Shown: positions 1 to 6,286 of the stretch, piece after piece
How the letters are laid out: every line of letters begins with the position of its first letter
Position numbering within the stretch: the stretch's first letter is position 1
NCBI GenBank assembly: GCA_019239815.1
Contig: JAFAZL010000687.1
Span: forward strand, 1-6,720
Direction of reading: 5' to 3'
DNA: 6,720 bases
Origin: Acidobacteriota bacterium
Lineage (GTDB): Bacteria > Acidobacteriota > Terriglobia > Acidoferrales > UBA7541
The notes under the pieces: generated by a model
What the model saw: the letters and a program-made list of their open reading frames with translations, nothing else
The model's database searches: none
Told to the model about the DNA's origin: nothing
Translations under genes and position numbers: made by a program

Positions 1-2
1 TC

Positions 3-281
3 CCGACCGTCAAACTCGAAGTCAACGGCCTCGTCGCCGACGTCAACGGCAACACGCTCATCCTCAACGTCGGCAAAAAAGCCGGCGTAAAAGTCGGCGA
101 CACCCTTGAAGTCAGCCGCCCGGTCCGCGTCGTAAAGGATCCCGCAACCGGCAAAGTCATCAAGTCCATCACCGACAAAGTCGGTTCCGCCACTGTCACC
201 GAAGTCGACGACGACTCCGCCACCGCCACCTTCACCGGTGCTGGAGCAGCCAAAGTCGGCGACGCCGTAAAAACCCCATAG
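3..281 (+). CDS. CsgG/FlgT-like protein, C-terminal fragment (5' end outside window)
   Basis: Only the last 92 codons are in the window; the frame is open from the left edge and ends at TAG (279-281). The visible protein is beta-rich and Val/Gly/Asp-rich. It contains a pattern V-N-G-x-x-A-x-V-x-G-x-x-x-I-L-N-V-G, then GVKVGDTLEVSR, then KDPATGKV, then a VGSATVTEV strand, and ends in KVGDAVKTP. This order (LNxG, GVxxGDxLxVxR, DPxTGxV, a second GDxV near the end) is what I know from the C-terminal domain of FlgT-like and acidobacterial CsgG/HfaB-type proteins, which are envelope or outer-membrane associated. The N-terminal part, any signal peptide and any lipobox are not visible, so the family is inferred from this domain alone. 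Third positions are mostly C, as in the kinase genes. A strong terminator follows, so this is the last gene of its transcript. Confidence 0.65.
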   Translation, partial: PTVKLEVNGLVADVNGNTLILNVGKKAGVKVGDTLEVSRPVRVVKDPATGKVIKSITDKVGSATVTEVDDDSATATFTGAGAAKVGDAVKTP

Positions 282-304
282 CCGCGCTCATCGAGTCTCG
301 AAAC

Positions 305-336
305 AAAAAGGGCGGGGCAAAAGCCCCGCCCTTTTT
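305..336 (+). terminator. Strong intrinsic terminator after the CsgG-like gene
   Basis: A perfect 9-bp GC stem (GGGCGGGGC 310-318 with GCCCCGCCC 323-331) closes an AAAA loop and is followed directly by TTTTT (332-336). Five A residues precede it (305-309), so it could also stop transcription from the other strand. It begins 24 bases after the stop codon at 281, and it separates the upstream gene from the kinase gene at 550. Confidence 0.93.
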
Positions 337-363
337 CGTCTCTAGCCAGACCTTAAACCTGTT

Positions 364-397
364 GTCATCCGGAGGCGCCCGCAGGGCGCCGAAGGAT
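364..397. repeat. REP-like intergenic palindrome
   Basis: An inner perfect inverted repeat GGCGCCC (374-380) and GGGCGCC (384-390) has a 3-base spacer. An outer pairing of ATCC (367-370) with GGAT (394-397) lies beyond an internal mismatch loop. The frame GTCATCC ... GAAGGATCT resembles a dispersed intergenic palindrome that I recall from acidobacterial and some other genomes. Membership in a repeat family is from memory, since only one copy is in this window. It is not followed by a T-run, so it is not a typical terminator. Confidence 0.5.
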
Positions 398-539
398 CTC
401 AGCGTTCACCCAGCTATACCCTCAGCCGTCTGGGCAACCATACGAGAGCGCTTCAGCCCGCCCTTGATCCGCCGCCCGAACCCCGAAATACCCTCAATCT
501 GGTGTATCCTCCTTCCTAGCTATTCCTCAGCATCCCTCC

Positions 540-544
540 GGAGG
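540..544 (+). promoter_or_regulatory. Shine-Dalgarno site fixing the start of the first kinase
   Basis: GGAGG lies 5 bases before the ATG at 550. This supports that start over the next in-frame ATG codons, which lie inside the conserved kinase fold. The site is the right half of a perfect 10-bp palindrome, CCTCCGGAGG (535-544). Confidence 0.85.
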
Positions 545-549
545 CCCAT

Positions 550-2442
550 ATGAGCGCGGGATTTTCCACCGGCCAGCACATCGGCGACTACGAAATCATT
601 TCCATCCTCGGCGCCGGCGGCATGGGCAAAGTCTACAAAGTCCGCAACGTCATCTCCGAGCGCGTCGAGGCGATGAAAATTCTCCTCCCCGACCTCACCT
701 CCAACCAATCGCTCGCCGACCGCTTCCTCCGCGAAATCCGCCTCCTCGCCACACTCCATCATCCCAACATCGCCGCGCTCCGCACCGCGCTCACCTACGA
801 AAATCAGCTCGTCATGATCATCGAGTACGTCGAAGGCGAAACGATCGCCAACCGCATCGCTCGTGCGCCGCTTTCCACCGCCGAAGTCATCAACTATTCG
901 GACCAGTGCCTCAACGCCCTCAGCTACGCCCACAAACAAAACATCATCCACCGCGACATCAAGCCCGCCAACATGATGCTCACGCCCGAAGGCGTCGTGA
1001 AACTGATGGACTTCGGCATCGCCCGTTCGAACAAAGACGGCTCACTCACCTCCACCGGCACCACACTCGGCTCCCTTAACTACATGCCCCCCGAACAAGT
1101 CCGCGGCGAAGCCGCCGACGCGCGCTCCGACATCTATTCCTTCGGCGCATCGCTCTACGAAATGCTCACCGGGAAGCTCCCCTTCGACACCGACTCGCAA
1201 TACGCACTGATGACCGCGCAGCTCAACTCCGATCCCCCGCCGCCGATCACACTGCGTAGCGATCTCCCGCCCGCGCTCAACCAAATCATCCTGATGTGCA
1301 TGGCCAAAGATCCCGACAAACGCTTCCAATCCGCCGACGCCCTTCGCGCCGCGCTGAAAACCATTCCGGTCAGCGCGCTGCCTCCAGCAAGGACCACCGC
1401 GGTTCCCGGCAACGCGCCATCATCAACTCCCGCTCCCGCAGCAGCAGCGTACTCGTCCGAAACGACACTCATCGATCACCAACCGACACCACGCCCCGGC
1501 ATTGCGCCAACTCCGATTCCAACCCAAGCGCAGCAGCCGCCCACACCAGCGCCACAAGCAACTCAAGCCGACCCGCCACCGATTGTCGTTGCGCCTCCGG
1601 TTGCGCCTGCGCCGCCGCGCCCAAGTGCGACTCACCGCGGCCTCTGGCTCGCCCTCGGTTCTCTCGTCGGCGTCAGCGTTCTTCTCGCCGCCGGCATATA
1701 CATCCCGCGCCGCATGGGCACGCACGCTGAGCCGGCAACTAGTTCCGATTCGCCATCCGCGCCCACCACACCGCCCAGCCCATCTTCGTCGTCCGATGCT
1801 TCCGCGCCGGCAAGCCCATCCGGCCCGGCCTCAAGTTCGACGCCTTCCGGGGACTCCAACGGTCCCGTCTCCATCCAGGCTCCCGGCGTCGGCATCTCCG
1901 TCGATGACAAAGGCAATGTCGCCATCAAGAGTCCCATGGGCAGTGTCAACGCCACCGCCGACGGCAACGTAGACATCAAGAGCCCCCACGGCTCCGTCCG
2001 CGCCACCAAAGACGGCGCTGCTTCCATCGATGGCGGTGGCGCATCCGTCCGGGTCGGCGGCCGCAGCAACGCGTCAGCAGCCGCAACCCGAGCCGCGTCC
2101 CAGGCCGCTCTCTCCCAACAACCGCCGAGCACTCCCGCCGCCGTGCCGCCTCCCTCAAGTGCCAAGCCGTCCGAAGCCGAGATCGACCGCCTCGACGACG
2201 AAGGCGACAAACTCGAGACCCGCGCCGACACCGTCGGCGAAGGCCTCGACCGCCTCAAAGAACAACAAGCCGCCTCCGGCCTCGGCCTCCGCGCCGACAT
2301 GGTTTCCGCCCAACAACGCATGAACCTCTTCCTCAAGAAGGGCAAGGACGCCCTCCAACGCGGCGACACCGCCAACGCCCAGAAATATTTTGACCAAGCC
2401 GACATCGAAATCTCCAAACTCGAAAAATTTCTCGGCCACTAA
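550..2442 (+). CDS. Receptor-like Ser/Thr protein kinase, one membrane helix, repeat-containing outer domain
   Basis: A complete 630-residue Hanks-type kinase. The kinase domain spans about 14-270: glycine loop GAGGMG (21-26), ATP-binding Lys43 in AMKIL, helix-C Glu62, catalytic HRD (134-136) with Lys138 and Asn141, DFG (154-156), activation segment with several Ser/Thr (165-175), MPPE (179-182), and Asp194 and Arg258 of the C-lobe. All catalytic residues are present and it is an RD kinase, so phosphotransfer to Ser/Thr of unknown targets is expected in the cytoplasm. A Pro/Ala/Thr-rich linker (271-362) leads to one hydrophobic helix (364-385) followed by PRR. The outer part has a Ser/Pro-rich stretch (392-437), four 17-residue repeats (438-505), an Ala/Pro/Ser-rich linker, and a charged, probably coiled-coil helical tail (540-628). 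This C-terminal part lacks PASTA repeats and I recognise no named domain in it. The gene stands alone between a terminator and a 124-base gap. Kinase identity is certain; its signal is unknown. Confidence 0.97.
   Translation: MSAGFSTGQHIGDYEIISILGAGGMGKVYKVRNVISERVEAMKILLPDLTSNQSLADRFLREIRLLATLHHPNIAALRTALTYENQLVMIIEYVEGETIANRIARAPLSTAEVINYSDQCLNALSYAHKQNIIHRDIKPANMMLTPEGVVKLMDFGIARSNKDGSLTSTGTTLGSLNYMPPEQVRGEAADARSDIYSFGASLYEMLTGKLPFDTDSQYALMTAQLNSDPPPPITLRSDLPPALNQIILMCMAKDPDKRFQSADALRAALKTIPVSALPPARTTAVPGNAPSSTPAPAAAAYSSETTLIDHQPTPRPGIAPTPIPTQAQQPPTPAPQATQADPPPIVVAPPVAPAPPRPSATHRGLWLALGSLVGVSVLLAAGIYIPRRMGTHAEPATSSDSPSAPTTPPSPSSSSDASAPASPSGPASSSTPSGDSNGPVSIQAPGVGISVDDKGNVAIKSPMGSVNATADGNVDIKSPHGSVRATKDGAASIDGGGASVRVGGRSNASAAATRAASQAALSQQPPSTPAAVPPPSSAKPSEAEIDRLDDEGDKLETRADTVGEGLDRLKEQQAASGLGLRADMVSAQQRMNLFLKKGKDALQRGDTANAQKYFDQADIEISKLEKFLGH
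1861..2064 (+). repeat. Four tandem 17-residue (51-bp) repeats inside the first kinase
   Basis: Residues 438-505 divide into four units of exactly 17 residues starting at Gly438, Gly455, Gly472 and Gly489. The middle two are nearly identical: GNVAIKSPMGSVNATAD and GNVDIKSPHGSVRATKD. The first (GPVSIQAPGVGISVDDK) and last (from GAASIDGGGASVRVGG) are divergent. The Gly-x-Val-x-Ile ... Gly-x-Val pattern suggests two short beta strands per unit, possibly a small solenoid. This fold is an inference. Confidence 0.8.
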
Positions 2443-2467
2443 GAAGGCTTCCCCGAATACATGTAGG

Positions 2468-2485
2468 GGCGCAGCAGGCTGCGCC
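2468..2485. repeat. Short perfect inverted repeat
   Basis: GGCGCAGC (2468-2475) and GCTGCGCC (2478-2485) are perfect inverted repeats around AG, giving a 7-bp hairpin with a 4-base loop. It lies 26 bases after the kinase stop and no T-run follows. It is more likely an intergenic repeat element or an mRNA 3' stabilising hairpin than a classic terminator. Confidence 0.55.
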
Positions 2486-2508
2486 GCTTGTCCGCACGAT
2501 CGCAAATG

Positions 2509-2537
2509 TTTTCCTAGCGCCAGAAACCAACTATGAT
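2509..2537 (+). promoter_or_regulatory. Possible promoter for the small gene at 2567
   Basis: TATGAT (2532-2537) matches five of six positions of the sigma70 -10 consensus. Seventeen bases upstream, TTTTCC (2509-2514) is only a weak -35. A start site near 2543-2545 would leave a leader of about 22 bases. Confidence 0.3.
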
Positions 2538-2566
2538 TCGCAAATCAGGAAAGCCGGTCTAAGACG

Positions 2567-2833
2567 ATGCAATCGGTCATAAAAGTCGGGCAACAATTCA
2601 AGTTCACAGTCCTGACCGACGATGCTCCCAGTGAGCGGCACGCAGTCGTAATTCGCGTGCTCTCGAACCAGGAAGAAGGGCTCGGCCTCGATGTTGATGA
2701 ATACATGTCGTATTGGGTTGAAGCTCACGAACTTCCACGCACCGAGTCTTCAACGGCTCTCGTCTTTGTGCGTAGCACCGACGGGAAGGTTTATCTCGAC
2801 GGTAAAATAACCGAAGTCACCGTGCTGCCGTGA
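2567..2833 (+). CDS. Small hypothetical protein between the kinases
   Basis: An 88-residue frame with ATG start and TGA stop; I do not recognise the family. It is acidic in the middle (EEGLGLDVDEY around 36-46) with no Cys, no signal peptide and no membrane segment, and it looks like a small soluble, mainly beta protein. The C-terminal part has two probable strands (ALVFVRSTDGKVYLDG and KITEVTVLP). No good Shine-Dalgarno precedes the ATG (AGGA at 2547-2550 is 16 bases away), so the start is uncertain. By my count about 30 of 88 sense codons end in C, far fewer than in the kinase domain regions, so it is either weakly expressed, of different origin, or not a gene. An opposite-strand frame at 2531-2728 overlaps it and looks less protein-like. 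Confidence 0.5.
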   Translation: MQSVIKVGQQFKFTVLTDDAPSERHAVVIRVLSNQEEGLGLDVDEYMSYWVEAHELPRTESSTALVFVRSTDGKVYLDGKITEVTVLP

Positions 2834-2953
2834 CGCGGCGCGCGTGCGAACACAACCGTAGAGGATTGCGAGTTAGCAGCAGAACAAAACCATCGCCTCC
2901 AATGCACTCAGGCCACAGTCTCCTATTTGCGTAAGCCCAGTTCGGTCGCTTCG
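2834..2953. other. Intergenic stretch before the second kinase promoter
   Basis: I see no gene, RNA or clear terminator between the small gene's stop and the promoter of the second kinase. A GC-rich tract just after the stop (2834-2846) is not a well-formed terminator. Confidence 0.5.
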
Positions 2954-2982
2954 TTGACTTCACTCCCCCACCTCTCTACTAT
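2954..2982 (+). promoter_or_regulatory. Sigma70-type promoter for the second kinase, giving a nearly leaderless mRNA
   Basis: TTGACT (2954-2959, five of six -35 positions) and TACTAT (2977-2982, four of six -10 positions) are separated by exactly 17 bases. Transcription would start around 2988-2992, that is 0-4 bases before the ATG at 2992. This agrees with the absence of a Shine-Dalgarno sequence there (CCCC-rich instead). Confidence 0.65.
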
Positions 2983-2991
2983 TCCCCACCA

Positions 2992-5808
2992 ATGCCCGAA
3001 GCCCCTGTGGAGATCGGCCAAACCATCTCCCACTACCGTATCCTCGAAAAACTCGGTGGTGGTGGAATGGGTGTCGTCTACAAAAGCGAAGACACGCGCC
3101 TGCGCCGCTTCGTCGCCCTGAAATTCCTCCCCGACTCCGTCGCAAAAGATCCGCAAGCCCTCACCCGCTTCCAGCGTGAAGCCCAAGCCGCGAGCGCCCT
3201 CAACCACTCCAACATTTGCACCATCTACGACATCGGCCAGGAAGACGGCAAAGCCTTCATCGCCATGGAGTGCCTCGAAGGCGAAACACTCAAGCACACC
3301 ATCGCGCGCCGCTCGCTCGAACTCGAAACCATTCTCGAACTCGCCATCGATATCGCCGACGCTCTCGACGCCGCCCACTCCAAGGGCATCGTCCACCGCG
3401 ACATAAAGCCCGCCAACATTTTCGTCACCACGCGCAACCAGGCGAAAATTCTCGACTTTGGCCTCGCCAAAGTTACCGGTGCGCGCTCCGAACCCGCCGT
3501 TGGCGAAACACTCGCCACGGATGGCGCCGCCAACACCGATCACCTCACCAGTCCCGGTAGCACCCTCGGCACCGTCGCCTACATGTCTCCCGAGCAAGCC
3601 CGCGCCAAAGAACTCGACGCCCGCTCCGACCTTTTCTCCTTCGGCTCCGTTCTCTACGAAATGGCCACGCGCCAGCTACCCTTCCGCGGCGAAAGCACCG
3701 CCGAAATTTTCGACTCCATCCTCAATCGCCAGCCCACTCCGCCGACGCGCATCAATCCTGATCTCCCGCCAGACCTCGAACGCATTATCAATAAGGCCCT
3801 CGAAAAAGATCGCAATCTCCGCTATCAGCACGCCGCCGACATCCGCGCTGACTTAAAACGCCTCGAGCGCGACACCAGTTCCGGTCGCATCCGCATCTCC
3901 GACGTAAATAGCGCCGCCCAAGGTCCAGCTTCGAATCTCGGCTCGGGTTCCGCCGCGCCACTAAATCCGTCAGTCTCATCGCAAGCTCAAGCCGCTTATG
4001 GCAGCCACTCAACAGGCGCCGCAGCTCCCGGCAGCAGCGCGGTCCACGCACCCGCATCCGAACCAAAATCCAGCAAAGGCCTGACGATAGGCATCGTCGC
4101 GACTCTCGTACTTCTCGCCGCCGCTGCCGGCATCGCCTACAAATTCCTTGGCCATAAACCGACTTTCGATTTTCGCGCCATGGAAATCAGCAAGCTCACC
4201 CAGAGTGGGAAAGCTTTTGGCGTCGCGATCTCGCCGGATGGTCAATACGTCGTCTACGTTCTCCGCGACGCAGAAAAACAAAATCTCATGGTCCGCCAGG
4301 TCTCCACCGGCTCCGACGTCGCTGTCATGCAGCCTGCCGTCGTCACCTACTACGGCCTCACCTTCTCTCCCGACGGCCAGTACATTTTCTTCACTGCCTC
4401 CAGCAAGGAAAACAACTTCTTCAGCTCACTCTATAAAATGCCCGTGCTCGGCGGCGCTCCAACCCAGATCATTCGCGACATCGACACCGGGCCTTCCTTT
4501 TCTCCTGACGGCAAGCGCTTTGCTTTTCTCCGCGGGCAACCGGAACGGGGACACGTCGGCTTGTTGCTCGCCAATTCCGACGGCACCGGCGAACGCATGC
4601 TCGCCGACAAAGCTGGCGCCGCCCTCCCCGCCACCATGTTGCGGCCCGCATGGTCTCCCGACGGCAAAACCATCGTCTACACTCTGTATGAAGCTTCCAA
4701 TCGTCAAACACTCTACGCCGTTTCTCCGGATGATGGTTCCTCGCGCGTTCTCTTCACCACTCACCAAGATCTTGGCCTCCCGGTTTGGCTTCCCGACGGC
4801 ACCGCGCTCTTGGTCACCATTCGCGAACCCGGCTCCGCCAATCGCGGCCAGATTTGGACGGTAGCTTACCCCTCCGGTGAAGCCCATCGCCTTTCCAACG
4901 ACCTCACCAACTACAGTCTCGGTTGGCTCGATATCTCTCGCGATGGTTCGTCGATTACCGCGATTGAAAACAATCGCGTCTCCGATCTATGGATCATGCC
5001 CGGTACCGATTCTTCGCGCGCGCGCCAAATCACTTCCGGCGGCTCGGCTGTGGCCGGGGTGGGGTCCCTGGGAAGAGATCAGTTCGGTTTCAGCGACGAT
5101 TCCGGCCAGATTTTTACGATCTCCTCCGATGGCAGCAATCGCACGCTGATTGCTGGTACGGACCTGCACTCGGTTTTTGCCTCGGGCTGCGGCGATGGAA
5201 AACACATCGTCTTTCAGAAGCGCGAAGGCGAACATTCGGAAATTTGGCGGATCGACGCCAACGGCGCCAATCCCAAATTACTAATCCCCACGGGTCCCCT
5301 CCCTGTCCCGATCTGCTCGCCCGACGGCAAATGGGTCACTTTCCGCGATAACGAGCCTCCCGCGACTCTTCGGATTTCCATCGACGGCGGCCAGCCGGAC
5401 AAGATTCAACTTCCGGGTTTTGCTATGGGTGGCACACAGATTTCGAACGACGGCAAGTTCGTCCTATACCAATGGCAGGATCCGGATCATCTTGGGGAAC
5501 GCCCGCGGTTTATCACTACCTCGATCAGTGGAGGGCCAGTCATTGGCACCTTCGAACGTATGATTGGCGGCGGTACTGCCGTCTGGGCGCCCGGTGACAA
5601 AGCCCTCGACTATCCGGTAACGCACAACGGCATCTCCGATGTATGGCGTCAACCCCTCATCGGTGGTTCGCCGACACAACTCACCCACTTCGCCTCGGAC
5701 CAAATCGGCAACATCGCCTGGTCCGGCGACGGCAAAACCCTCGCCATGACCCGCGGCACCCGCACCGCCGACATCGTCCTCCTCAAGTCCCCCTCCAAAT
5801 CCCAATAG
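2992..5808 (+). CDS. Receptor-like Ser/Thr protein kinase with TolB/PD40-type propeller domain
   Basis: A complete 938-residue protein. The kinase domain spans about 15-290: glycine loop GGGGMG (22-27), Lys44 in VALKF, helix-C Glu63, HRD (135-137) with Lys139 and Asn142, DFG (155-157), YMSPEQ (197-202), Asp213 and Arg277. All catalytic residues are present. The DFG-to-SPE segment is about 47 residues, long compared with 29 in the kinase at 550. A Ser/Ala/Gly-rich linker (296-360) leads to one membrane helix (363-384). From about 395 to 932 come repeated beta blades marked by SPDG-like turns at 414, 459, 504, 555, 600, 649, 776, 818 and 911, with degenerate ones near 693, 733 and 866. These are PD40/WD40-like TolB-type blades, probably facing the periplasm as a sensor or protein-binding platform. 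This kinase-plus-propeller plan is common in Acidobacteriota. ATG 2992 is chosen because the promoter fits it; GTG 3007 is the alternative. Its phosphorylation targets are unknown. Confidence 0.96.
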   Translation: MPEAPVEIGQTISHYRILEKLGGGGMGVVYKSEDTRLRRFVALKFLPDSVAKDPQALTRFQREAQAASALNHSNICTIYDIGQEDGKAFIAMECLEGETLKHTIARRSLELETILELAIDIADALDAAHSKGIVHRDIKPANIFVTTRNQAKILDFGLAKVTGARSEPAVGETLATDGAANTDHLTSPGSTLGTVAYMSPEQARAKELDARSDLFSFGSVLYEMATRQLPFRGESTAEIFDSILNRQPTPPTRINPDLPPDLERIINKALEKDRNLRYQHAADIRADLKRLERDTSSGRIRISDVNSAAQGPASNLGSGSAAPLNPSVSSQAQAAYGSHSTGAAAPGSSAVHAPASEPKSSKGLTIGIVATLVLLAAAAGIAYKFLGHKPTFDFRAMEISKLTQSGKAFGVAISPDGQYVVYVLRDAEKQNLMVRQVSTGSDVAVMQPAVVTYYGLTFSPDGQYIFFTASSKENNFFSSLYKMPVLGGAPTQIIRDIDTGPSFSPDGKRFAFLRGQPERGHVGLLLANSDGTGERMLADKAGAALPATMLRPAWSPDGKTIVYTLYEASNRQTLYAVSPDDGSSRVLFTTHQDLGLPVWLPDGTALLVTIREPGSANRGQIWTVAYPSGEAHRLSNDLTNYSLGWLDISRDGSSITAIENNRVSDLWIMPGTDSSRARQITSGGSAVAGVGSLGRDQFGFSDDSGQIFTISSDGSNRTLIAGTDLHSVFASGCGDGKHIVFQKREGEHSEIWRIDANGANPKLLIPTGPLPVPICSPDGKWVTFRDNEPPATLRISIDGGQPDKIQLPGFAMGGTQISNDGKFVLYQWQDPDHLGERPRFITTSISGGPVIGTFERMIGGGTAVWAPGDKALDYPVTHNGISDVWRQPLIGGSPTQLTHFASDQIGNIAWSGDGKTLAMTRGTRTADIVLLKSPSKSQ

Positions 5809-5821
5809 TCCTTTCGGGTTT

Positions 5822-5860
5822 GGGTGCCGCACCCTTTTGCCTTTGAAAGTGTGCGGGTTT
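5822..5860 (+). terminator. Candidate terminator or palindromic repeat after the second kinase
   Basis: Two overlapping hairpins can form here, 14 bases or more after the stop codon. In the first, GGGTG (5822-5826) pairs with CGCCC-type partner CACCC (5830-5834) and is followed by TTTT (5835-5838). In the second, CCGCAC (5827-5832) pairs with GTGCGG (5851-5856), extended inward by CTTT (5834-5837) with AAAG (5846-5849) across one mismatch, and is followed by GTTT. Both are weaker than the terminator at 305-336, and their overlap suggests a dispersed palindromic element acting as a terminator. Confidence 0.45.
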
Positions 5861-5902
5861 AGATGAAACCTTGCCCACACCACAACGATGGCCACCTTGT
5901 AA

Positions 5903-5926
5903 CCGCGATCGCTTTCCAGATCGCGG
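5903..5926. repeat. Perfect 8-bp inverted repeat with 8-base loop
   Basis: CCGCGATC (5903-5910) and GATCGCGG (5919-5926) are exact inverted repeats around an 8-base loop (5911-5918). No T-run follows on either strand, so it is not a standard terminator. It may be a protein-binding site or part of a dispersed intergenic element. Confidence 0.6.
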
Positions 5927-6042
5927 GACTTGATACTTCCTTTGTCTCTTTACCTTGGATATACTCGCGCTTCACAAGCACGTTGTTATGTCGAGCCAGC
6001 GGCGAAACCATCTCATTCGAATTACCACACGATAAATCGTTA

Positions 6043-6071
6043 TTGACATCTACTTCTCCGCGCGTTATACT
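6043..6071 (+). promoter_or_regulatory. Near-consensus sigma70 promoter in the convergent region
   Basis: A perfect -35 TTGACA (6043-6048) and a five-of-six -10 TATACT (6066-6071) have the ideal 17-base spacing. Transcription would start near 6077-6079 on the + strand and run towards the 3' end of the - strand acyltransferase gene. No clear coding gene follows. A GTG at 6077 opens an 85-codon frame, but it is not convincingly coding. A second TATACT (5960-5965) lies upstream without a good -35. Confidence 0.65.
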
Positions 6072-6220
6072 CGTTCGTGAACTCGACCTCCCTTTTCGAA
6101 CCGCGAACCACTTCCACGCCCTCACGCAGGTCCGCATCCCCTGTCTTTTCAGTGGCCCGCACACACTTATTTTCAACACTTCCGCAACCCATTGATCCAA
6201 AGCCACTTGTGCACTCTTTG

Positions 6221-6243
6221 AAAAACATAGGGGGTGTACCCCT
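6221..6243 (-). terminator. Terminator-like hairpin downstream of the acyltransferase gene
   Basis: Read on the - strand, AGGGG (6243-6239) pairs with CCCCT (6233-6229) around a 5-base loop. After three bases (ATG) a run of T follows (6225-6221). It lies 44 bases after the acyltransferase stop. The stem is only 5 bp, so termination would be moderate. The same stretch resembles an intergenic palindrome I recall from acidobacterial genomes. Confidence 0.45.
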
Positions 6244-6248
6244 CTTCC

Positions 6249-6263
6249 GTTCCAATTTGGAAC
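6249..6263. repeat. Short palindrome GTTCCA-ATT-TGGAAC
   Basis: Perfect 6-bp arms (6249-6254 and 6258-6263) lie 24 bases beyond the acyltransferase stop. No T-run follows on either strand. Role unknown; it may assist the hairpin at 6229-6243 at the 3' end of that transcript. Confidence 0.4.
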
Positions 6264-6286
6264 CGGCCTTCGGCAGGGTGGGCTGC

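Larger units (their letters stand above)
337..549. other. Intergenic region upstream of the first kinase
   Basis: Between the terminator and the kinase start lie a REP-like palindrome (364-397) and about 150 bases with no credible gene. I found no convincing sigma70 promoter. TTGATC (464-469) has only a poor -10 candidate about 16-17 bases downstream, and TATACC (415-420) and TATCCT (505-510) lack a -35 partner. The kinase must nevertheless have its own promoter here, because a strong terminator lies upstream. Confidence 0.6.
2443..2566. other. Intergenic gap after the first kinase, with a palindrome
   Basis: This gap contains the inverted repeat at 2468-2485 and a candidate promoter for the small gene at 2567. 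No intrinsic terminator with a T-run is apparent after the kinase stop (TAA, 2440-2442), so readthrough into the small gene is possible. Confidence 0.5.
5861..6286. other. Long convergent intergenic region without a credible gene
   Basis: This region lies between the 3' ends of the second kinase (+) and the acyltransferase (-). Frames open here on both strands (for example + 5863-6195 and - 5859-6344) but have unbiased codon use, no ribosome site and no recognisable motif, so I do not call them. It contains a perfect hairpin (5903-5926), a strong + strand promoter (6043-6071), a - strand terminator-like hairpin (6221-6243) and a palindrome at 6249-6263. It is visibly less C-biased than the neighbouring genes. 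Confidence 0.6.

Noticed and set aside
1632..2417. A 261-codon open frame on the - strand inside the first kinase
   Set aside because: It is antisense to a well-supported kinase gene. Its Arg/Ser/Ala-rich translation follows from the C-biased third positions on the + strand, and it shows no domain motif.
2533..2562. A nine-codon mini-frame ending four bases before the small gene's ATG
   Set aside because: It overlaps the candidate -10 box and would probably not be transcribed from that promoter. It shows no leader-peptide features such as runs of one amino acid.
2531..2728. A 65-codon - strand frame opposite the small gene
   Set aside because: It overlaps the more plausible + strand frame and has no ribosome site or motif.
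2923..3597. A 224-codon open frame on the - strand over the second kinase's N-terminal domain
   Set aside because: It overlaps the catalytic kinase domain coded on the + strand. Its Gly/Glu/Val-rich composition is the usual antisense shadow of such genes.
4148..4864. A 238-codon + strand frame within the propeller region
   Set aside because: It is a +1 shadow of the kinase-propeller frame, with a Ser/Pro/Thr-rich translation and no motif.
5863..6195. A 110-codon + strand frame after the second kinase
   Set aside because: It has no ribosome-binding site and no codon bias like the neighbours. It crosses hairpins and a promoter, and its sequence lacks any recognisable fold.
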